A DNA stretch of 64,000 bases from Ruegeria sp. A3M17 (GTDB lineage: Bacteria > Pseudomonadota > Alphaproteobacteria > Rhodobacterales > Rhodobacteraceae): assembly GCF_003318255.1 (NCBI RefSeq), contig NZ_QOCF01000019.1, forward strand, positions 62,001-126,000, given 5' to 3'. The notes under the pieces are model-generated. The model saw nothing but the letters and a program-made list of their open reading frames with translations. It was not told where the DNA came from and searched no databases. Shown piece by piece: positions 26,183 to 34,642 of this stretch. Position 1 is the first letter of the stretch. Every line of letters begins with the position of its first letter. A program made the translations under genes and the position numbers.

Positions 26183-27474
26183 TGGCAAAACACGGGCGTA
26201 GTGGCACGATGCAGGTGCTTCTGAATGGAAGGCTGGTGGGGGCCTTGCGTCTTGCAGGTTCAGGTGCAATCAGCTTCATATATGATCCGGACTGGCTGTC
26301 GTGGGAACACGCCATGCCCATCTCGCTCTCCCTGCCGTTGCGCGAAGAGGCGCACCAAGGCGGACCTGTAATCGCTTATTTGGAAAACCTGCTGCCGGAT
26401 AATCAGGCGATACGCGAACGCGTTGCCGCTCGGGTGCGTGCTGGCGGTACGGACGCATGGCACATGCTGGAGAAGATCGGGCGCGATTGCGTGGGGGCTT
26501 TGCAGTTTGTTTCGGGTGAGATCCCCGAAGTTGGTGCACTCGAGGGTGAGCCAGTATCTGAAGCGCAGATAGCGGATATGCTGCGCAACCTTGCAAGCGC
26601 TCCGCTTGGCTTGGATGAGGAAGACGACTTTCGCATTTCCATCGCAGGGGCGCAGGAGAAAACGGCGCTGCTGCGCCATGAGGGCGCGTGGATACGTCCA
26701 TCGGGACTTACCCCTACAACTCATATCCTAAAGACGCAGCTTGGCGTCCTGCCAGCGGGGATTGATTTGTCTGACAGTGTTGAGAACGAATTTTTCTGCA
26801 TGAACCTCTGTCGCGCCATGGGCATGGATGTGGCTGAAGTCGAGATTGCCGACTTTGAAGACGTGCGGAGCCTTGTTGTGACGCGGTTTGACCGGCGCTG
26901 GACCAAAGACGGCCGCTTGATCCGCCTGCCGCAGGAGGATTTTTGTCAGGCGCTCACAGTTCCACCCAGCCAGAAATATCAAATGGATGGCGGGCCGGGG
27001 ATCACCGAAGGGATCGGGTTGCTGACGGGCAGTGACGACCCAGAAACAGATCAGCGCGCGTTCTTCCGTGCGCAGGTGCTTTTTTGGCTCTTGGGAGCGA
27101 CAGACGGGCACGCAAAGAATTTTAGCATCGCATTGCGCCCCGGCGGGTTCCGCATGACCCCACTCTACGATGTGCTGAGCGCTCAGAAAGCCGTGGATGA
27201 CGGTCAAATCCGCCAGAACCGGATGCGCCTCGCGATGGCCGTCGACGGACACTACCGGATCAACGAGGTGGTACCGCGTCATTTCCTGCAGGCTGCGAAG
27301 GCGGCAGGTTTTGGTGTGGCGCTAGCGGAAGAGATCTTGTCGGGCGTCGCGTCTGAGCTTGAACCCGCCTTGGACAAGACACTCGCAGACCTGCCGGATG
27401 GGTTTCCACAGCCTTTGGCGGAAGCCATCGCTGCAGGCATACGACGCCGTGCAGTTGCCTTTCATGCCGTATGA
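26182..27474 (+). CDS. hipA: HipA-family serine/threonine kinase toxin
   Basis: A 430-aa HipA kinase. Family residues are in place: Ser153 in RISIAGAQEKTALL (equivalent of the autophosphorylated Ser150 of E. coli HipA), the catalytic Asp308 in GATDGHAKNFS, and the metal-binding YDVLSA segment. The N-terminal couple_hipA region (VLLNGRLVGAL...DWLS) is complete. HipA toxins phosphorylate a translation target (glutamyl-tRNA synthetase in E. coli) and induce dormancy. The target of this one is unknown. Length and residues are normal, so it should be active. In the right island it may act as a maintenance module or as phage defence. Confidence 0.93.
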   Translation: MAKHGRSGTMQVLLNGRLVGALRLAGSGAISFIYDPDWLSWEHAMPISLSLPLREEAHQGGPVIAYLENLLPDNQAIRERVAARVRAGGTDAWHMLEKIGRDCVGALQFVSGEIPEVGALEGEPVSEAQIADMLRNLASAPLGLDEEDDFRISIAGAQEKTALLRHEGAWIRPSGLTPTTHILKTQLGVLPAGIDLSDSVENEFFCMNLCRAMGMDVAEVEIADFEDVRSLVVTRFDRRWTKDGRLIRLPQEDFCQALTVPPSQKYQMDGGPGITEGIGLLTGSDDPETDQRAFFRAQVLFWLLGATDGHAKNFSIALRPGGFRMTPLYDVLSAQKAVDDGQIRQNRMRLAMAVDGHYRINEVVPRHFLQAAKAAGFGVALAEEILSGVASELEPALDKTLADLPDGFPQPLAEAIAAGIRRRAVAFHAV

Positions 27475-27514
27475 TCCGCAGATCATATTTTCGTTTTATG
27501 ATCCGAGGGTCATA
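27470..27514. repeat. Pair of 18-bp palindromes with 27-bp pitch at hipA 3' end
   Basis: TATGATCCGCAGATCATA (27470-27487) and TATGATCCGAGGGTCATA (27497-27514) are tandem palindromes, 27 bp start to start, the same pitch as the hipB operators but with a different sequence. They could be operators of a further regulator, or a transcription-ending structure for hipBA. Confidence 0.6.
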
Positions 27515-28008
27515 TCGGGTGGCAGGCCGAATTCCTGCAGTAACACGTATGTAGGTCCGGAGAACGCCACGATTGTTGGGTTGCAAAGGCCTCGCTCTAT
27601 TCGACCCAGCGGATTTTCCGTGTGAGGGGCGCCAATGCGGACCTTAGAGCGGATTGCAGCGAAGGCTAAGTGAGAGCCCTTCCCAAACCTTTAAGCCGAC
27701 CGCAGCATCCGACGCGAAGGGCGGATTCCAGACTTTCATGAGGTTGCGGGTTTCAGTCCAGCCCACGCGCTCGGCTGTGTCTGCACCCTAATCAGTTCAC
27801 CCAAGCCCGTGAGCGTTTCATGCGGAAGTGTAGCGGCCTGAAAACCAGCCAAAATCAGGAATGGGCAGAGGTGCGCGAGGCATGGCGGGGGTACAACGAC
27901 ATGGGTTACTTCTAAAGAGGATATTCAACGCACACTTGAAGCGGTGAATTGCGCTAAGCAAAGTATTGAGTGATTGGCCAAACGGCCGTTTGGTCACTGG
28001 CGGTCAAC
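27515..28008. other. Intergenic stretch with no intact gene
   Basis: Short open stretches occur on both strands but none has a start codon and family features. A perfect 16-bp palindrome, CCAAACGGCCGTTTGG (27979-27994), lies just beyond the stop of the minus-strand SDR gene and may end its transcript. The region probably contains decayed sequence at a junction within the island. Confidence 0.5.
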
Positions 28009-28758
28009 TCACCAGGGTTCGGCAAACGGCCGGATCGTTGTTTCAAACGACCAGACCGTCCGATCCTGATGTGCCATGTGGAATATCTCGTTGGCGATAC
28101 CATTTGGATCGGCAAAAAAATCTTTGCGCTTGTGTGGCCAATCTGCGGGAGGTGTAAGCCAGCCCGGGCGATCGGCGTCGGTTTCCCCCAACCAACTTAC
28201 ATCGATGGCAGCATCGACGATAACGTAGCCCACATGTATCCCCTGCGGTCCAAGGTCCCGCGCGAGGGCCTCGCACAGAACCCGTTGCGCAGCCTTAGTA
28301 GGGGCGAATAGAACGTAGTTCGGCACCCCCCGCAGCGAAGCGGTATTGCCTGTCGCAAGGATCGTGCCGGTGCCTCGGTCCACCATGTCCGGGACAAAAA
28401 ACCTGACAAAGTGCAGAAGTGCCGTCGTATTGACACGAAAATTCTTCTCCAGCTCTGACGGATCAACCTCCATGAGACGTCCGAAAGTGTGGGCAACAGC
28501 ATTATGGATCAGAACCTGCGGAATGCCGAAGGAGCTGCGAATTCGGGACAGCGTATTCTCAAATGCCTGCAAATCCGAAATGTCGCATGGAAACGCAAAA
28601 GCCGTCTCGATCTCCTGTTCCAGTGCCGCGATGCGACCTTCATTCCGGGCAATCATTGCCACGTTGTAGCCGCTGGATGCGAACCTGCGCACGACAGACG
28701 TACCTGTTGCATCACCGACACCTGTAATGATGCAAAGGGGCAAACTGGAAGACAGCAT
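28009..28758 (-). CDS. Short-chain dehydrogenase-like protein with Tyr-to-Phe active site
   Basis: A 249-aa member of the SDR superfamily. The nucleotide-binding motif is ITGVGDATGTSV, the NNAG-equivalent is IHNAVAH, and the catalytic region reads NYVLFAPTKAAQR. In classical SDRs this last segment is YxxxK. Here the tyrosine is replaced by phenylalanine (FAPTK) while the lysine is kept, so ordinary alcohol/ketone oxidoreduction is doubtful. It may bind NAD(P) for another purpose or use a different donor, such as the nearby Tyr. It is the last gene of a minus-strand run and overlaps the upstream hypothetical gene by a TGATG junction. Substrate unknown. Confidence 0.85.
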   Translation of the reverse strand: MLSSSLPLCIITGVGDATGTSVVRRFASSGYNVAMIARNEGRIAALEQEIETAFAFPCDISDLQAFENTLSRIRSSFGIPQVLIHNAVAHTFGRLMEVDPSELEKNFRVNTTALLHFVRFFVPDMVDRGTGTILATGNTASLRGVPNYVLFAPTKAAQRVLCEALARDLGPQGIHVGYVIVDAAIDVSWLGETDADRPGWLTPPADWPHKRKDFFADPNGIANEIFHMAHQDRTVWSFETTIRPFAEPW

Positions 28759-29201
28759 CAGGCCGCCCTCTGGTCTTCGATCTCCGTGAACGGCGCGCCG
28801 TACTTTTCGCTTTCGTCACCGTGTCGGACAACCTTCATGATTTCCGGATCATACTCATATGTGCGGATCCACTGCACTTGGCCTTTATCCATCAGCATAT
28901 GCGAATGAGTGGATCGCGCACGTTTGGTATATTCCACCTGCACCATGCGGCAGGCCTGCCCGCCAAAGGAATAGCTGTATTGGCTTGCACCCTGTGCCAC
29001 AAACCGGACCTGATACAGCTTCCAGTATTGCCCATCATGGTGATAAATACCGAACGTCAGTTCATGGGTGTCATACTGCCAACGCCATCTGTCGTCTTGA
29101 TATATCAGTTCCCAGTCGGCAAGGGCGCTGCCGTCTTGAAGCCTGACCCCATTCTTGATCCATCCCAATGTATCTTGCATCTCTTTTTCTCCATTTTTCA
29201 T
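28758..29201 (-). CDS. Hypothetical protein, 147 aa
   Basis: I do not recognise this protein. It lacks a signal peptide and membrane segments. It is rich in aromatic residues and beta-type stretches (WRWQYDTHELTFGIYHHDGQYWKLYQVRFV, QYSYSFGGQACRMVQVEYTKR), suggesting a lipocalin- or SRPBCC-like small barrel. It overlaps the SDR gene downstream (TGATG) and so is co-translated with it. A role in the same oxidative pathway is inferred from position only. Confidence 0.75.
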   Translation of the reverse strand: MKNGEKEMQDTLGWIKNGVRLQDGSALADWELIYQDDRWRWQYDTHELTFGIYHHDGQYWKLYQVRFVAQGASQYSYSFGGQACRMVQVEYTKRARSTHSHMLMDKGQVQWIRTYEYDPEIMKVVRHGDESEKYGAPFTEIEDQRAA

Positions 29202-29300
29202 ATTGTTCGATATGAATTTACCAAGTTGAGGTCCTGTTGGGTGTAATGTCGACCGGTCGCAGATGCCTCTTCCATGCGCCGCCGACTCGATACATCAACA

Positions 29301-30956
29301 TCACCCAATTGAGCCGAATGTCTCATAATGGATTTGCTCAACCGGAATGCCTTGTTCCTCCAGATCTGTACGAATTTGAGCGATGAACGACGTTGGACCG
29401 CATAGAAAGTAGTGCGCATCGACATTGCTAACCAATTCGGCAATGAGTTTGCCAGTGACGCGGCCCTTAGCATCGTAGTGCGTGCCGATTGTGTCCTCAA
29501 TTTGCGGTCGACTGTACAGGACATGTGATTTGATATTGGGACGATCCGCAACGAGATCGCGGACTTCCCCAGCGAACGGATGATGCCGGCCATCCCTGGC
29601 ACCGTGAACAAACCAAACAGGTCGGTTGCTGTTTTCAGCGGCGACCGCACGCAGGATACTCACCATCGGCGTGATACCGACACCGGCACTGATCAGAACA
29701 AGCGGACAGATGTTACATGTCATCATGAAGTCGCCGGCCGGATGGCGGCTCTCAATAATCGAACCCGGCTCAACATGGTCGTGGATGTATCTTGATACCA
29801 ACCCCTTCGGCTCACGCTTAACGGTTATCCTGTAGCGGTCATCCTTCGGGGCGCTGGACAAAGAATAGGTGCGTCGCGCTGGTTCGTTTGCACCGGGAAT
29901 ATCGAGCTCGATGGGCAGATGCTGCCCCGGTTCAAACGCGGGGAGTGGCCCACCATCGCGGGCTTCAAAAACAAAGGACGTGACGTCTTCGCTTTCAGAT
30001 GTCTTTGCGATCAATCGCAGCGAGCGCACCGAGTCGGCGTCTACCTGCCAACGAAGTCCAACGGCGGACGGTAATTCGACAACTTCCTCGATATCTAGAG
30101 TAATCAATCGTCGAGCGCCTGGAAACGCAGTCAGATCATCGGGCTCCCAATCGATCGAGGCAGTCCCCGTAAGTTGCAGCAAACTGCTGTTTTCAAAATC
30201 GATAAAGAGGTAACCCGCCCTCGGATCAAGAACGAGATTACCAATTGTGTTGTAGTGATTGTTGCCCGCGTAGTCCGGAAATTGCAGCTGGTTTTCATTG
30301 ACAACCTGAACAAAGCCGCGATCTCCGCCTCTGTGTGACGCATCCATGCCAAAAGTCGGGCTTTCACCGTCGCCGCGATAACCCGTCGCGATGAAGAACG
30401 TATCAGCCGATCCAATCCATTCTCGTTGACTGACTGTAAGGCTGGAGCCGAGTTTTGCTGCCTTAGGCTGCGCAACACCAACCCTGTGCCATTCGCGTTC
30501 CCGGATATATTGCGGGCAGTTGCCAAACGATTGTTCAACAGCAAACGTGATGCTATTGGTTCGATCTTCCGATACCCGCCCATTGACCCGATTGCGTCGC
30601 CGTGTCGCCAGTTCAATGCCGAGTATACCGACGTCCGCACCCGCAACGAACGCATGTTCCAGCGCGTCGCCATTCGACGGTTTGGCCTCAATCACCAGAT
30701 GTCGAAGATCTGGAGAGGTGACAAAGCCGTCCGGCCCCTCCAGCAGGGTTGCCCAGGGGCGACCCTCTTCATCGCGGGCCGCCGCTACAAGAAATGGCAA
30801 GGCGGTGTGAAAGTCACGGTGTTGATCCGGCAAAAAATCGCGAACGACCTTTTGCGCCCAATCCTCGATGTCACGGACGCCAAGCCTTTTTTGGACTGCG
30901 CGCTCGCCATGATGAAATGGGGAGGCTCCGCTTGGTTTCTTTTTCTGTTCAGTCAT
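29301..30956 (-). CDS. PNPOx-like flavoprotein fused to ferredoxin-reductase-like domain
   Basis: A 551-aa fusion. The N-terminal ~300 residues are a pyridoxamine-phosphate-oxidase-like split barrel (FMN type: PFLVAAARDEEGRPWATLLEG...DPRAGYLFIDFENSSLLQLTG). The C-terminal ~235 residues are a ferredoxin-NADP reductase-like module with the FAD motif RRTYSLSS and the nucleotide motif LISAGVGITPMVSIL. The protein stops shortly after YFLCGP...HYETFG, where many relatives continue with a [2Fe-2S] domain, so the usual electron exit is missing. The ATG at 30956 is preferred over 30992. It should oxidise NAD(P)H and pass electrons between flavins. Its substrate is unknown. Confidence 0.85.
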   Translation of the reverse strand: MTEQKKKPSGASPFHHGERAVQKRLGVRDIEDWAQKVVRDFLPDQHRDFHTALPFLVAAARDEEGRPWATLLEGPDGFVTSPDLRHLVIEAKPSNGDALEHAFVAGADVGILGIELATRRRNRVNGRVSEDRTNSITFAVEQSFGNCPQYIREREWHRVGVAQPKAAKLGSSLTVSQREWIGSADTFFIATGYRGDGESPTFGMDASHRGGDRGFVQVVNENQLQFPDYAGNNHYNTIGNLVLDPRAGYLFIDFENSSLLQLTGTASIDWEPDDLTAFPGARRLITLDIEEVVELPSAVGLRWQVDADSVRSLRLIAKTSESEDVTSFVFEARDGGPLPAFEPGQHLPIELDIPGANEPARRTYSLSSAPKDDRYRITVKREPKGLVSRYIHDHVEPGSIIESRHPAGDFMMTCNICPLVLISAGVGITPMVSILRAVAAENSNRPVWFVHGARDGRHHPFAGEVRDLVADRPNIKSHVLYSRPQIEDTIGTHYDAKGRVTGKLIAELVSNVDAHYFLCGPTSFIAQIRTDLEEQGIPVEQIHYETFGSIG

Positions 30957-31048
30957 CCAGACCTCCAAGCGTTGGCAGGCGTCGAAGTTCAAACATGTGA
31001 TGATTTGTATGGGCTGGTTTTGTTATCCCATTGCTGATCAGAGTGTTC

Positions 31049-31432
31049 TCAAACATGCAGGTGAAACACCTTGTTCATGATCTTCCATTGCCCATCGACA
31101 TTGAGCAGCGTGAACAGATCAGTAAATCGAAGGCCGGTCCAGTTTATCAATTCAAGCCGCGCCGTTGCGACGCTGTCGGCGAGATCAATGCTGGTTTGCT
31201 TCACCTCGAGCATTGTCGCGGGACCGTTCTCGTCGTTCCAGGAAAAAAGTTCCTGGATTGGCCCAGCAAGAAGATTGTCTCCGACATATCCGAAAACTGT
31301 GGCGTCCGCATGGAAAGCAGGTTTCATGTCATCGCCTTTGCCGGACATTGCACCTTTGATGTACTGGTCAAGGACTTTGCCGATCGCATCATGGTGTTGT
31401 GCAATTGCGGTCAACTCATTCATCGCGTTCAC
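31049..31432 (-). CDS. NTF2-like (SnoaL/lumazine-binding type) protein
   Basis: A 127-aa protein with the NTF2-like cone fold signature: an N-terminal helix pair (HHDAIGKVLDQYIKGAMSGKGDDMKPAFHADATVFGYVG), then beta strands ending FTDLFTLLNVDGQWKIMNKVFHLH. Family members are ketosteroid-isomerase-like enzymes or binding proteins. It lies in a minus-strand run with an SDR on each side, suggesting a shared small-molecule pathway. The start may be Met4. Confidence 0.85.
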   Translation of the reverse strand: MNAMNELTAIAQHHDAIGKVLDQYIKGAMSGKGDDMKPAFHADATVFGYVGDNLLAGPIQELFSWNDENGPATMLEVKQTSIDLADSVATARLELINWTGLRFTDLFTLLNVDGQWKIMNKVFHLHV

Positions 31433-31476
31433 TCCTGCTGTGTTGATGTAACAATTTGTCTGCGCTGAAGCCCGTC

Positions 31477-32226
31477 CTAGACCTGTACCATTCCGCCATC
31501 AGCGACGAGATCCGCTCCGGTGAAATAGCTTGCGTCATCGGAGGCGAGAAAGGCCACTGTTGCGGCGATTTCCTGCGGCTTTCCGGCGCGGCGAAGCGGT
31601 GTTTGTTCAGTGACTTGGGTCGCGAATGCGTCGACTTCGTTTTTGCTCAGTCCGACTTTTTCCCACAGCGATGTCTCGATCAACCCTGGGCTGACAACGT
31701 TGACGCGGATGCCGCGGGGCGAGAGTTCGGCAGCCAGCGTGCGGCCAAGCGAACGAACCGCAGCCTTCGTTGCCGCATAAACGCTCGTGTTTGGCAACCC
31801 CGACTGAGCGACGACAGAGGCGTTGAGAATAACCGACGCATTTATTGAAAGAATTGGCAGCGCCTTCTGAACCGTGAAAAAGAGACCCCGGACGTTTATC
31901 TGGAACAAACTGTCGAAGTGCTCTTCCGTCACTGCCTCGAATGGTGAAAACGGAGCAATCCCGGCATTTGCAAAGAGCACATCGACCCGGCCGTATTCCT
32001 CGCGTATCTCGGAAAACAGATGATCCAGATCATTGAGATTTGCGACATCCCCGCGAATGCCCCTGGCACGGTCGCCTAGCTCCGCAACGGCGGCATCCAA
32101 AGTGCGCTGGTCACGTCCGGTGATGACGACCCGAGCGCCGTCGGAAATCAAGCGATGTGCGGTGGCCAGCCCAATCCCACTGGTGCCGCCAGTGATTACC
32201 GCGACCTTTCCGATTAATTTGTTCAT
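31477..32226 (-). CDS. SDR family NAD(P)-dependent oxidoreductase
   Basis: A 249-aa classical short-chain dehydrogenase with all landmarks: TGGTSGIG nucleotide motif, NAG (FANAGIAPF), catalytic Ser in NASVVAQSG, and YAATK as YxxxK. The C-terminal DGGMVQV is typical. The ATG at 32226 is used because it starts the normal SDR N-terminus (MNKLIGKVAVITGG). Upstream in-frame codons to 32274 add an unrelated leader. It is first in the minus-strand run and divergent from the small secreted protein at 32721. The physiological substrate is unknown. Confidence 0.92.
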   Translation of the reverse strand: MNKLIGKVAVITGGTSGIGLATAHRLISDGARVVITGRDQRTLDAAVAELGDRARGIRGDVANLNDLDHLFSEIREEYGRVDVLFANAGIAPFSPFEAVTEEHFDSLFQINVRGLFFTVQKALPILSINASVILNASVVAQSGLPNTSVYAATKAAVRSLGRTLAAELSPRGIRVNVVSPGLIETSLWEKVGLSKNEVDAFATQVTEQTPLRRAGKPQEIAATVAFLASDDASYFTGADLVADGGMVQV

Positions 32227-32720
32227 CCAATTCTTCCTTGTCCATGACAAAACCATGGTGCCAACCACAACCACCAGCGATAGATTTGAGCCGGGTTTCG
32301 AGACGGCAACCGGAGGCTACTAAACGCCGCTCTGGCTTGATTTGTTTCGATACCGTGGAACTTGGGCTTTTCGACTGTTCAGCAGAACGCGCTAAATTGG
32401 CAATTGATCATTTCAGTTTGCGCAATGCTGGTGGATTGAAAGTCGCCAAGTCAATTTTGTCACGATTGCTGACAGATCTGGATCGGATGCAGAAAGGCGC
32501 ACCGATGAATCACCTTTTGGGATCGATCGATGCAAGGTCCCTTTGATCTGCAAACCTCAATTATGCACTTACGGGTTTCGAATTACCCGCCTGACGCGAC
32601 CGTTGCGCATCCGGCAATAATGCCTTTCCAGGAATGGGTGTTCATTATTTCGTTGAAGGAGCCGAGAATACAGACATCGGAACTTTTAGACCGCCCCGGT
32701 CACAAGAAAAGGAGACCACA
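32227..32720. other. Divergent intergenic region
   Basis: About 490 bp between the divergent SDR and small secreted protein genes. No convincing coding sequence or RNA gene is visible. An AAAAGGAGA ribosome-binding site lies at its right edge, 7 bp before 32721. Confidence 0.5.
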
Positions 32721-33029
32721 ATGTCAACGAAATCACGTTCCCTTATCGGTCTTTTCGCAGTCAGCGCGATGTTCTTCACAGCTGCAGATGCTCATGCGCA
32801 ACAGAGCTGCGGGCTACGCACCGAAACACTCGACAAACTTGAGAAACAATATGACGAACGCGTTTACGGTCGCGGTCTTACCCCAAACGGCAAATCCATG
32901 TTCGAATTGCTCATCAGCGAGACGGGTTCGTGGACTGTGCTCGCATCGACCCCCGAAGGCCACAGTTGCGTCGTTGCCGGTGGAGACAGCTGGCATGAGA
33001 TTGGATCACTCGCTGGTAATCCAACCTAA
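32721..33029 (+). CDS. Small exported protein, 102 aa
   Basis: The protein begins with a clear Sec signal peptide (SLIGLFAVSAMFFTAADAHA then QQSC), giving a mature periplasmic domain of about 75 residues with two cysteines that may pair. I do not recognise the family. Conserved-looking segments are TPNGKSMFELLISETGSWTVL and GHSCVVAGGDSW, a pattern seen in several short exported alphaproteobacterial proteins. A strong AAGGAG site precedes the ATG at 32721, which decides this start over the upstream one at 32634. Confidence 0.75.
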   Translation: MSTKSRSLIGLFAVSAMFFTAADAHAQQSCGLRTETLDKLEKQYDERVYGRGLTPNGKSMFELLISETGSWTVLASTPEGHSCVVAGGDSWHEIGSLAGNPT

Positions 33030-33093
33030 CCAGGCCGAGGGTTGAGATTGCCACTGCTCTCTCCATGTAGCACGGCCGCATCGGCACCGCTGT

Positions 33094-33996
33094 TCAGTGG
33101 TTTAGTGCGGGGCTCTTCCTAAGATGATCGACCAGATGATCAACAACAGCGCGCACACGCGCTGTTGTTTGGCCACTCTCTTTGTGCACGATATGCACCG
33201 GTATCGCTGGCTGTTCATAGTCTTCAAGTACGAATTCGAGCGCACCGGCCTTTATGTGTTCGAGCGTCATGTAGGAGAGAACCCGTGTCAGTCCTCGCCC
33301 CGCGATGGCGGCCGAGATGGCCACATCCGCCTTATTGACGTGGAGCCGGGCCTTAGGCTTGAAATGTTCGACTTTCCCGTCTTTTGAAAACAACCACTCT
33401 CCGCCTTGCGCCATATTTGTGAAGTCAATGAGTTCGTGGTCTAGGAGATCTTCGAGGGTTTTGGGACGCCCGCTCTTCGCCAGATATTCGGGCGATGCAC
33501 ACAAAGCGCGTCGTACCTGGCCAACGCGAATGGCCGAAAGTGTTGAATCTGGCAGTTCGGCGATCCTCACCGCGACATCAATTCCTTCATCCATTAAATG
33601 CACAATCCGGTCTACCAGCATCACCGAGAGCGAAATATCCGGGAAGCGATCCAGCAAGCTATTCAAGACCGGCGCCAGTACCATGCCGCCAAAGGGCACC
33701 GAAGCTGTCACAGAAACGAGGCCGCGTGGCGCCGCATGAGCGCCCGATGCGTGTTCATCTGCTTCTACTATGTCGGACAAGATGCGACGGCAGTCACCGA
33801 GATAGCGCGTTCCTGCGTCCGTGAGCTGCAAAGAGCGCGTCGTGCGATGCAACAGCCTCGCGCCAAGCCGCTCCTCAAGGTTTGACACCGCCCTCGTAAC
33901 CGATGGTGGAGACATGTTCAGGCGCCTGCTTGCTGCCGCGAAGCTCTCCTCCTCCGCGACCGTGACAAATACCGACATGGTCTGCAGGCGATCCAT
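33094..33996 (-). CDS. LysR-type transcriptional regulator
   Basis: A 300-aa LysR regulator with the N-terminal HTH (SFAAASRRLNMSPPSVTRAVSNLEERLGARLLHRTTR) and a substrate-binding domain. It is divergent from the VOC gene with 126 bp between, the usual LysR arrangement, so it likely controls the VOC and CMD-family genes and perhaps the flanking SDR genes. The inducer is unknown. Length is normal and the gene looks intact. Confidence 0.93.
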   Translation of the reverse strand: MDRLQTMSVFVTVAEEESFAAASRRLNMSPPSVTRAVSNLEERLGARLLHRTTRSLQLTDAGTRYLGDCRRILSDIVEADEHASGAHAAPRGLVSVTASVPFGGMVLAPVLNSLLDRFPDISLSVMLVDRIVHLMDEGIDVAVRIAELPDSTLSAIRVGQVRRALCASPEYLAKSGRPKTLEDLLDHELIDFTNMAQGGEWLFSKDGKVEHFKPKARLHVNKADVAISAAIAGRGLTRVLSYMTLEHIKAGALEFVLEDYEQPAIPVHIVHKESGQTTARVRAVVDHLVDHLRKSPALNH

Positions 33997-34122
33997 GATT
34001 GTTCCACCCTTTGAAATAATCTCTTGTCAACAATGCCTGTTCTTTATCGCTGTGGAAAGCCCGAGATTAGCGTCATCGAAACAGCCACAACCGCGCAAAC
34101 CTAAGCAGAGAGGACATCGACG

Positions 34123-34533
34123 ATGCCAGATACAGCAGTAACCAGAGGTGCACATCACATCGGACTGACCGTTCCGAACTTGGCGGAAACGCGTGCCTTT
34201 TTCGTCGACACTCTCGGTTTCGAGCAGCTTGGAGAGATACCGGATTACCCGGCAGTATTTTTGAGCGACGGCTCGACAATGATCACGCTTTGGCAGGCAG
34301 TCGACCCGAAAACTGCTGTGCCGTTCGATCGCAAAAACGTAATCGGGCTGCACCATTTCGCTCTCAAGGTCGATGATCAGAAAACACTGACCGATATCCA
34401 CGCAAAACTGGAATTGACCGAAAACGTCGACGTCGAATTTTCGCCGGAACCGCTCATGGGCGGGCCCACAAACCATATGATGTGTACGATCCCTGGTGGA
34501 ATCCGCATGGAGATCGTCGCGCCTGCCAACTGA
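34123..34533 (+). CDS. VOC/glyoxalase-fold protein
   Basis: A 136-aa vicinal-oxygen-chelate protein. It starts AHHIGLTVPNLAETRAFFVDTLGF, the first beta-alpha-beta unit with a metal-ligand His. It continues with GLHHFALKVDD for the second unit and ends GIRMEIVAP with a metal-ligand Glu. Members are glyoxalases, dioxygenases or resistance proteins. It is the first gene right of the LysR promoter region and is followed 109 bp later by the CMD-family gene, suggesting a small detoxification operon. Confidence 0.9.
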   Translation: MPDTAVTRGAHHIGLTVPNLAETRAFFVDTLGFEQLGEIPDYPAVFLSDGSTMITLWQAVDPKTAVPFDRKNVIGLHHFALKVDDQKTLTDIHAKLELTENVDVEFSPEPLMGGPTNHMMCTIPGGIRMEIVAPAN

Positions 34534-34642
34534 GGCAGATCAACACAGAAGACCTGGAAGAGACGAGCGGACGCCGGAACTCTGGCGCTCGAGCACCGGA
34601 CATATGTCCAGAATTCAAACATCACCAAAACGGAGAACGAAC

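Noticed and set aside
27515..27906. Short open stretches, including a minus-strand frame ending LLQEFGLPPDMTLGS and a plus-strand one ending WRGYNDMGYF
   Set aside because: Neither has a plausible start or a recognised family. They may be relics, but the evidence is too weak.
27979..27994. Palindrome CCAAACGGCCGTTTGG
   Set aside because: No T-run and no partner sites, so neither a terminator nor an operator can be argued firmly. It is mentioned only in the intergenic note.
32530..33045. 171-codon plus-strand open frame overlapping the small exported protein
   Set aside because: The alternative frame starting at 32721 has a strong ribosome-binding site and a signal peptide, so this one is a shadow.
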